In this document: piece by piece, positions 58,430 to 64,000 of the stretch
Layout of the letters: each line of letters starts with the position of its first letter
Numbering within the stretch: the stretch's first letter is position 1
Assembly (NCBI RefSeq): GCF_013402875.1
Contig: NZ_CP058579.1
Span: forward strand, 1,426,001-1,490,000
DNA length: 64,000 nt
Source: Halorarum salinum
Lineage (GTDB): Archaea; Halobacteriota; Halobacteria; Halobacteriales; Haloferacaceae
Direction of reading: 5' to 3'
Notes under the pieces: generated by a model
Database searches by the model: none
What the model was told of the DNA's origin: nothing
What the model saw: only the letters and a program-made list of their open reading frames with translations
Position numbers and translations under genes: made by a program

Positions 58430-59629
58430 TCACCCGCCGGCCCACCCGTCCCCGAACCGACCGGTGAGCACCTCCGCGTTCTGGATCAACACCGTCCCGA
58501 GGATGCTCATCACGAGCACGTAGCCGACCGTGAACGCCGGGATCACCGACTGGAGCGTCCCGGTCCCGGAGCCGGCGGCCAGCGCGGCGATGATCAGCGA
58601 GAACTCGCCCCGGGGGACCATCCCGACCCCGACCCGGAGCGACCGCGTCGCGTCCAGCCCGTACAAGCGGCCCGAGAGGGTCCCGCTCACCAGCTTTCCG
58701 GCCGTCGTCACCACGAGCGCCGCGACCAGCAACCACGCCACGTTCGCCAGCAGCGTGACGTCGGTCGTCAGCCCGATGGCGAAGAAGAACACCGCGGCGA
58801 AGAAGTCCCGTGCCGGGGCGACCACGTTCTCGATCCGTTCGGTGTGGTCGGTGGAGCTGAACGCGGTGCCGACGAAGAACGCCGCGACCGCCTCGCTCAG
58901 CCCAGCGGTCAGCGCCGCACCCGCGACGAGCGTCGTGGCGCCGAGCACCCGGAGCAGGAACAGTTCGTCCGAGTCGACGCTGAACAGTCGTTCGATGGCC
59001 CCGGAGCCGTACCAGGCGACGAGCGCGAGCGCGCCGAGGAAGCCGAACGCGGCCCCGACCGAGGCGGCCGCCTCGGTCACCGACCCGCCGCCGAACGCGA
59101 CCGCCGACAGCAGCGCCAGGTAGACCGCGATGAGGATGTCCTCGAACACGAGCGTCCCGAGGATGGGGCCGCTCTCGGGGTTGGCGACCCAGCCGTTGTC
59201 GATGAGCGACTTCGTGATGACCGCGCTCGAGGAGATGTAGACGATGCCGGCGAGGAACAGCGTCTCGACGACCGAGAAGCCGAACGCGAACCCGAGGACC
59301 AGCCCGAGCCCGAAGTTCACCGCGAAGTCGACGCTCCCGATCTTGGCGATGCGGATCCGGTCGGCCAGCAACTGGCCGACGCTGAACTCCAGTCCGAGGA
59401 AGAAGAGGAGGAAGACGATGCCGAGCTCCGCAACGGCGTCGATGAACTCGCCGTGATCGACGAGCGTCAGCGAAACGCCCGCGACCGAGGAGGGCTCGTT
59501 CGGGCCGACGAGGATCCCGACGAGGATGTACGCGGGGATGACCGAGAGGCCGACGCGGTAGGCGAGCGCGCCCGCCAGCGCGACGGCCGTGAGCGCGATG
59601 CCGATCTCGAGGAGGAGCTCCCCCGCCAT
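58430..59629 (-). CDS. CPA2-family cation:proton antiporter (KhtU-like)
   Basis: 399 aa, about 12 membrane segments. CPA2 Kef-type features: IPAYILVGILVGP near residue 31, GIVFLLFFLGLEFSV and SSSAVITKSLIDNG (discontinuous helix), LVFEDILIAVYLALLSAV (ion-site region) and GVGMVPRGEFSLIIAALAAG. It lacks the long cytoplasmic KTN domain of KefB/C. A TrkA_C-type regulatory subunit is encoded six bases upstream, as in Bacillus KhtT-KhtU. It probably expels K+ (or Na+) in exchange for H+. Confidence 0.88.
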   Translation of the reverse strand: MAGELLLEIGIALTAVALAGALAYRVGLSVIPAYILVGILVGPNEPSSVAGVSLTLVDHGEFIDAVAELGIVFLLFFLGLEFSVGQLLADRIRIAKIGSVDFAVNFGLGLVLGFAFGFSVVETLFLAGIVYISSSAVITKSLIDNGWVANPESGPILGTLVFEDILIAVYLALLSAVAFGGGSVTEAAASVGAAFGFLGALALVAWYGSGAIERLFSVDSDELFLLRVLGATTLVAGAALTAGLSEAVAAFFVGTAFSSTDHTERIENVVAPARDFFAAVFFFAIGLTTDVTLLANVAWLLVAALVVTTAGKLVSGTLSGRLYGLDATRSLRVGVGMVPRGEFSLIIAALAAGSGTGTLQSVIPAFTVGYVLVMSILGTVLIQNAEVLTGRFGDGWAGG

Positions 59630-59635
59630 CCGGGG

Positions 59636-60220
59636 TCAGGCGTCCTCCGCGGTCCCGCCCTCCCCCGGCCCGTCGCTCGCCTCGTCCCCCGTGTCCCCCT
59701 CCGTCGACCCGTCTCCCTCCCCGCCGTCCCCCGTGTTCGCGTTCTCGCGAAGCAGTTCCGCGAACGCCTGCTGTTCCTCGCGCGTCCCGAGCGAGACGAG
59801 CGTGTCGCCGGCCTCGATGGTGACGTCCGGCTTCGGGTTCGCGATCGTCTCCTCGCCGCGCTGGATCGCGACGACCGACACCCCGGTCCGGTTCCGGACG
59901 TTCGCCTCCTGGAGCGTCTCGCCGACGACCGGCGAGTCCTCGCCGATCTCGACCCACTCGATGATCGACTCCCCGAGCGGGACCTGGATGTCGTCCATCT
60001 CGACCGGCTGGAAGTACGCGCCCTCCAGGATCGAGCCGAGCTGTCGCGCCCGCTTCCCGGTGAGCCCGAACAGCTTCTCGCTGTCCTCGTTCGGGCCGGG
60101 GCGGAGGTACACCTCCCGCTTGCCGTCGTGGTGGATGAGCACGATCAGGCGTTCGTCCCCGTCGAGTTCCAGTTCGAACTTGTGGCCGACGCCGGGAACC
60201 TCGGCCTCGTAGATGGTCAT
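59636..60220 (-). CDS. TrkA_C (RCK_C)-domain regulatory subunit (KhtT-like)
   Basis: 194 aa. The N-terminus (MTIYEAEVPGVGHKFELELD) has the KhtT-type GxGxKF opening. The RCK_C domain occupies about 85-160 (IEWVEIGEDSPVVGETLQEA; VVAIQRGEETIANPKPDVTI; AGDTLVSLGTREEQQAFAEL), and the tail is Gly/Glu/Asp-rich. KhtT binds c-di-AMP in bacteria and gates the adjacent antiporter. It is the first gene of a two-gene minus-strand operon. Confidence 0.88.
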   Translation of the reverse strand: MTIYEAEVPGVGHKFELELDGDERLIVLIHHDGKREVYLRPGPNEDSEKLFGLTGKRARQLGSILEGAYFQPVEMDDIQVPLGESIIEWVEIGEDSPVVGETLQEANVRNRTGVSVVAIQRGEETIANPKPDVTIEAGDTLVSLGTREEQQAFAELLRENANTGDGGEGDGSTEGDTGDEASDGPGEGGTAEDA

Positions 60221-60344
60221 GTCCCCCGAAACGGGCCCCGCGTAGTATAATCATCGGCCCGACCGGAACCTCCGGCCGGCGGCGTCCCGTGGGAGCCGGC
60301 GGAGGTGGTGAGGTGACGGGGCCCGGCAGGGACCGGCGGTCGAC

Positions 60345-60348
60345 TTAT
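60345..60348 (+). promoter_or_regulatory. TATA-like box of the UbiA/lycopene-cyclase fusion gene
   Basis: GACTTATCC has TTAT centred about 26 bases before the ATG at 60373, so leaderless. A 5-bp palindrome GCGTG-CGAAATC-CACGC (60356-60372) spans the transcription start and could be an operator. Confidence 0.45.
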
Positions 60349-60372
60349 CCTCCAAGCGTGCGAAATCCACGC

Positions 60373-61563
60373 ATGGCAGTCGCCCGCCACGGGAGCGGAC
60401 CGGCGGCGACGGTCCGCGCGTTCGCCTCCCAGGTCCACCCCGTGTTCATGCTCCCGCCGCTCGCGTCGTCGCTGTTCGGCGCCGCGCTCGCGGGCGCGTT
60501 CGACCCGCGCGTGGCGCTGGTCCACGCCGGGGCGATGTTCTTCGCCGTCTACACCGCCCACGTGAAGGACGGCTACGTCGACTTCTACGGCCGGGGCGAG
60601 GACGACGACCACCCGATGACCGAGCGGGGCTGTCGGCTCGGACTCGTCGGCGCCGGCGTCGGCTTCCTCGCCTGCCTCGCGTGGCTGTTCGCGGTCGCGG
60701 GCCCGCTCGCGGCGCTGGTCACGCTCCCCACCTGGTTCGTCGGCTTCCTGCACGCCCCGCAACTCGACACGAACCCCGTGACGACGACGCTCGGCTACCC
60801 GACCGGCATCTCGCTTTGCGTCCTCGGCGGCTACGTCGCCCAGACCGGCGCCGTGGCCCTCCGACCGCTCGCGCTCGCCGCCGTGTTCCTCGTCGTCCTC
60901 GCGGGCGTGAAGGTCGTCGACGACTCGCAGGACTACGACTACGACGCCTCCATCGACAAGCGCACCGTCGCGGTCTCGCTCGGTCGCCGGCGCGCACGGA
61001 CGCTGGCGTACGCCCTGCTGGGCGCGGGGCTGTTCGCGGTCGTCCCGCTCGCCGTCGCGGGCGTCGTGCCGCCGAGCGCGCCGGCCGCGAGCCTCGTCTA
61101 CGCCGTCGTGGTCGCGCTGGCGTACCCCGCCGACGCGGAGACGGCGACGATGCTGCTGATCCGCGGGGCGTACCTCTTCCTCGCCGGCCTGCTCGTCGCG
61201 ACGTTCTTCACCCCGCTCGCCGGGTACGGACTCCCGGACGTCACCGTCCTGGGGCCGTACACGTACCTCGCCACGGAGGTCGTCTTCGGCGCCGTCGCGC
61301 TCGCGCTGCTCGCCCGGCAGGGCCGGGGGGCGCTGTGGCGTGCCGGGAGGACCGTCGCCGTGCTGTACCCCGTCGCGTACGTCTGGGACTGGTACACGCT
61401 CGAGGTGGGGGTGTTCTCCATTCCGATGCGGACGGGGGTCGAACTGGTAGGGATCCCGCTGGAGGAGCATGTCTTCATGGTGGTCGTGCCGGCGCTGGTG
61501 CTGGGGATCCACGAGACGGTGAACGGGGGAGCAGGCGGCGAGTCCCCTTCGGGCGCGGACTGA
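60373..61563 (+). CDS. UbiA-type prenyltransferase fused to a lycopene-cyclase (CarR-like) domain
   Basis: 396 aa. N-terminal UbiA domain (about 1-275): first Asp-rich motif DGYVDFYGRGEDDDHP (about 58-75), second DDSQDYDYDASIDKRT (about 184-199) and about eight membrane segments. The C-terminal hundred residues match a single lycopene-cyclase/CarR domain: AYVWDWYTLEVGVFSIPMRT, then GIPLEEHVFMVVVPALVLG (the conserved PLEE). Canonical archaeal lycopene cyclase has two such domains. A role in carotenoid C50 or cyclic end-group formation is likely, but the exact reaction is unknown. Confidence 0.8.
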   Translation: MAVARHGSGPAATVRAFASQVHPVFMLPPLASSLFGAALAGAFDPRVALVHAGAMFFAVYTAHVKDGYVDFYGRGEDDDHPMTERGCRLGLVGAGVGFLACLAWLFAVAGPLAALVTLPTWFVGFLHAPQLDTNPVTTTLGYPTGISLCVLGGYVAQTGAVALRPLALAAVFLVVLAGVKVVDDSQDYDYDASIDKRTVAVSLGRRRARTLAYALLGAGLFAVVPLAVAGVVPPSAPAASLVYAVVVALAYPADAETATMLLIRGAYLFLAGLLVATFFTPLAGYGLPDVTVLGPYTYLATEVVFGAVALALLARQGRGALWRAGRTVAVLYPVAYVWDWYTLEVGVFSIPMRTGVELVGIPLEEHVFMVVVPALVLGIHETVNGGAGGESPSGAD

Positions 61564-61628
61564 ACCGGTCCGAAGGCCCCGGTTTCGGACCCCCGGATTA
61601 CTTGTCACGTCCCCCTCGACGGGCACTC

Positions 61629-62171
61629 ATGCCCGGCCCGACGTTCCTCTCCGGCGACCGGACCACCCTCCACCCGGCGACCGAGGACGACCTTCCCTTC
61701 CTCCTCGAGAACGAGAACGACGAGCGCGTCAGGCGAACCCGCAGCGGCGCCCTGCCGACCGCGGCCGGGGAGTTCCGTCCGCGACTCGGCGGGACGACCG
61801 GCCGGTCGGACGACACGCTCGTCCTGCTCGTCGTCGCGGACGGGGACCCCGTCGGCCTCGTGTACCTGATCCGCGAGCGGCCGAACGACGACACGTTCCG
61901 CCGCGCGGAGCTGGCCTACTGGATCGCGCCCGACGAGTGGGGGAACGGGTACGCGACCGACGCCTCGCGCGCCGTCCTGGCTCACGGCTTCGACGCGATC
62001 GGGCTCCACAAGGTCACCGCGACCGCGTTCGAGCACAACCCCGCGTCCCGGCGGGTGCTGGAGAAGGCGGGGTTCGAGGGGGAGGGCGTCCACCGCGCGG
62101 AGGCGTACGTCGACGGCGAGTGGCGGGACATCCACCGCTACGGCCTGCTGGCCGGGGAGTTCGACGGGTGA
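61629..62171 (+). CDS. GNAT-family N-acetyltransferase (RimJ/RimL-like)
   Basis: 180 aa. RimJ/RimL/Acetyltransf_3 type: a beta-strand start LHPATEDDLPFLLENENDER, then AELAYWIAPDEWGNGYATDA (acetyl-CoA loop, about residues 97-116), KVTATAFEHNPASRRVLEKA and a terminal GFEGEGVHRAEAYVDGEW. It transfers acetyl groups to an N-terminus, amino acid or ribosomal protein; the target is not given by neighbours. The upstream gap is 65 bases after the UbiA fusion gene, on the same strand. Confidence 0.87.
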   Translation: MPGPTFLSGDRTTLHPATEDDLPFLLENENDERVRRTRSGALPTAAGEFRPRLGGTTGRSDDTLVLLVVADGDPVGLVYLIRERPNDDTFRRAELAYWIAPDEWGNGYATDASRAVLAHGFDAIGLHKVTATAFEHNPASRRVLEKAGFEGEGVHRAEAYVDGEWRDIHRYGLLAGEFDG

Positions 62172-62192
62172 GGGGTCCGTCGACGACCGACC

Positions 62193-63971
62193 TCAGTCCC
62201 GCTTCGCCTTCGGATTCGTCACGGCTCCGTTAGCGGCGCTCCCGAAGTCCCGGGCGTACTTCGCCAGCACGCCGCCCGTGTACGCGGGTTCCCGGGGCTC
62301 CCACGCGCCCGCCCGCCGCTCCAGTTTCTCGTCGTCCACGTCCACCGACAGCTCCCGGTTCGGGATGTCGACGGTCACCGTGTCGCCGTCCTCCACGAGG
62401 CCGATGGGGCCGCCCTCGGCCGCCTCGGGTGCGACGTGGCCGACCATCGGCCCCCGGGTCGCCCCCGAGAAGCGGCCGTCGGTGAGCAGCGCCACGTCGT
62501 CCTCGTGGCCTGCGCCGACGACCGCGGCCGTGACGCCGAGCATCTCGCGCATCCCCGGTCCGCCGCGGGGCCCCTCGTTCCGGATGACGAGCACGTCGCC
62601 CGACTCGATGTCGCCCGACTGGACGTACGCCATCGCCTCCTCCTCGTCCTCGAACACGCGCGCGGGGCCCTCGTGGTGGAACGCGTCGTCGCCGGTGACC
62701 TTCAGCACCGCGCCGTCGGGCGCGAGGTTCCCCGTGAGGACCTTGATCGCGCCCTCCTCCTGGTACGGCTCGTCGACGGTGTAGAGGAAGTCCGCCTCGA
62801 TGGAATCGTCTTCGGGGAGCGCGCCGCGCTCCTCGAGATGGGCGAGTTCCTCGGCGATCGTGCGGCCGGTGACGGTCATCGCGTCGCCGTGGAGGTAGCC
62901 GCCCGCGAGCAGGCGCCGCATCACGACCGGGACGCCGCCGACCTCGTGGAGGTCGAGCATGACGCGCGTGCCCCCGGGTTGGAGGTTGGCGATCTTGGGG
63001 GTCCGGCGGGAGATCTCGTCGAACTCCTCGATCGAGAGGTCGACGTCGGCCTCCGCCGCGAGCGCGAGCAGGTGGAGCACCGCGTTGGTCGACCCGCCCA
63101 TCGCCACCTGCACTGCGATGGCGTTCTCGAACGACTCGCGGCTGACGACGTCCGAGGGGCGGCGATCCTGCTCGACGCACTCCAGCGCGAGTTCGCCCGC
63201 GCGGCGCGCGACGTCGAGCCGTTCCTCGGACTCGGCGGGCGGGGAGGCGGCCCCCAGCGGCGCGAGCCCGAGCGCCTCGGAGATGGAGGCCATCGTGTTC
63301 GCGGTGAACATCCCGCCACAGGAGCCCGCGCCGGGGCAGGCGTGCCGCTCCAGATCGTCGAGTTCCTCGGCGGACATCTCGCCCTCTGCGTAGGTGCCGA
63401 CGCCCTCGAAGACGTTCTGGACGGTGACGTCCCGCCCCTCGTGCTCGCCGGGCATGATCGAACCGCCGTAGAGGAACACGGAGGGGAGGTCGGTCCGGAC
63501 GGCCGCCATCATCATCCCGGGGAGGTTCTTGTCACAGCCCGCGACCGTCACCAGCGCGTCCACGCGCTCGCCGAACGAGACGAGTTCGACGGAGTCGGCG
63601 ATGACCTCCCGCGAGATGAGGCTGGCCTTCATCCCCTCGGTTCCCATCGAGATGGCGTCCGAGATGGTGACGGTGCCGAACTCGACGGGCATCCCGCCGG
63701 CGTTCTCGATCCCCTCGCGGGCGGCCCCCGCGACGTCGTCGAGGTGGACGTTGCAGGGGGTGACGTCCGCGGCGGGGTTCGGGATGGCGACCATCGGCGA
63801 GGAGAGGTCGCGGTCGTCGTAGCCCATCGCGCGGAACATCGCGCGGTGGGGCGCGCGCTCGGCCCCGGCGGTGACCTCGTGGCTCGGGAGCTCCTCCGAC
63901 TTGTCCCCGGCGAACCGCTCCTCGTCGTGTGCTCCGTCCGGTTCGCGGTCCGGGGCCTGCTGGTTGCTCAT
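62193..63971 (-). CDS. ilvD: Dihydroxy-acid dehydratase
   Basis: 592 aa, full length. It dehydrates 2,3-dihydroxy acids in valine, isoleucine and leucine synthesis, using an Fe-S cluster. Cluster Cys: [20 protein letters not shown] and [56 protein letters not shown] and [20 protein letters not shown] are family blocks. The N-terminus has about 25 extra acidic residues. The start at 63971 is the ATG of [13 protein letters not shown]. It is convergent with the GNAT gene, 21 bases apart; no other ilv gene is in the window. Confidence 0.95.
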   Translation of the reverse strand: MSNQQAPDREPDGAHDEERFAGDKSEELPSHEVTAGAERAPHRAMFRAMGYDDRDLSSPMVAIPNPAADVTPCNVHLDDVAGAAREGIENAGGMPVEFGTVTISDAISMGTEGMKASLISREVIADSVELVSFGERVDALVTVAGCDKNLPGMMMAAVRTDLPSVFLYGGSIMPGEHEGRDVTVQNVFEGVGTYAEGEMSAEELDDLERHACPGAGSCGGMFTANTMASISEALGLAPLGAASPPAESEERLDVARRAGELALECVEQDRRPSDVVSRESFENAIAVQVAMGGSTNAVLHLLALAAEADVDLSIEEFDEISRRTPKIANLQPGGTRVMLDLHEVGGVPVVMRRLLAGGYLHGDAMTVTGRTIAEELAHLEERGALPEDDSIEADFLYTVDEPYQEEGAIKVLTGNLAPDGAVLKVTGDDAFHHEGPARVFEDEEEAMAYVQSGDIESGDVLVIRNEGPRGGPGMREMLGVTAAVVGAGHEDDVALLTDGRFSGATRGPMVGHVAPEAAEGGPIGLVEDGDTVTVDIPNRELSVDVDDEKLERRAGAWEPREPAYTGGVLAKYARDFGSAANGAVTNPKAKRD

Positions 63972-64000
63972 GGAGGCTGGTCGGTACGGACCCGCATAAA

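Noticed and set aside
58290-60254. Long minus-strand frame overlapping the antiporter pair
   Set aside because: It is the wrong frame of two genes with full families in the correct frames on the same strand; Arg/Gly/Asp-rich shadow.

Overview
The window is a very GC-rich stretch of chromosome (roughly 70 percent G+C by eye) from a halophilic archaeon (class Halobacteria). The evidence is the strongly acidic proteins, leaderless genes with a TATA-like box about 26 bases before the start codon, a CCA-less tRNA-Pro and tRNA-Leu, and archaeal or haloarchaeal families: aIF2-beta with a TRAM domain, transcription factor S, Cbf5, a fused siroheme decarboxylase AhbAB, and RAD55-type ATPases. I do not assign a genus. 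Almost all of it looks like ordinary chromosome; there is no prophage, integron, CRISPR array or intact insertion sequence that I can support.

Layout. 1-3.6 kb: start of a YchF GTPase, aIF2-beta, an arylsulfotransferase-like protein, two small genes (one a collapsed fructosamine-kinase remnant) and MsrB. 3.6-7 kb: two overlapping moeA genes, the second fused to a substrate-binding-like domain and carrying a His/Asp-rich leader. 7-14 kb: a secreted zinc metalloprotease with calcium-type repeats, a TrkA-N (RCK) protein flanked by two stand-alone RAM-domain proteins, membrane proteins, a lipoprotein and thymidylate kinase. 14-23 kb: a dispersed multi-hairpin repeat, cyclophilin, an aspartoacylase-like enzyme, a TrpD-like protein, AhbAB, a lower-GC EEP nuclease gene, and ferredoxin. 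23-29.5 kb: a complete five-gene dipeptide/oligopeptide ABC importer operon (SBP-B-C-D-F) on the minus strand, with a tandemly duplicated translation-initiation region in front of the first permease gene.

29.7-37 kb: tRNA-Leu(UAA), a flavin monooxygenase divergent from a dicarboxylate/glutamate symporter, a second copy of the multi-hairpin repeat, and a two-gene unit resembling DgcN-DgcA of D-glutamate catabolism. 37-47 kb: HAD and inositol-monophosphatase-like hydrolases, PspA/Vipp1-like protein, a transcription/zinc-ribbon/RAD55 gene group, and a beta-RFAP-synthase-like GHMP protein. 47-56.6 kb: Hsp20, UbiB-type kinase, alpha/beta hydrolase, zinc alcohol dehydrogenase, HTH regulator, MoaB (again with a His-rich leader), cytidylate kinase, Cbf5 and a second aspartoacylase-like enzyme. 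56.7-64 kb: tRNA-Pro(GGG), a mechanosensitive-channel-like protein, a KhtT/KhtU-type cation:proton antiporter pair, a UbiA-prenyltransferase/lycopene-cyclase-domain fusion, a GNAT acetyltransferase and dihydroxy-acid dehydratase.

Functional themes are molybdenum cofactor synthesis (MoeA x2, MoaB), ion homeostasis (TrkA-N, antiporter pair, mechanosensitive channel), peptide and amino-acid uptake, and core information processing. The most unusual items are the covarying multi-hairpin repeat pair (14.3 and 34.7 kb), the 35-bp tandem repeats that reiterate a ribosome-binding site plus start codon (27.6 kb), the UbiA/lycopene-cyclase fusion, and the in-frame collapsed fructosamine kinase. I found no clear new defence or mobile system.
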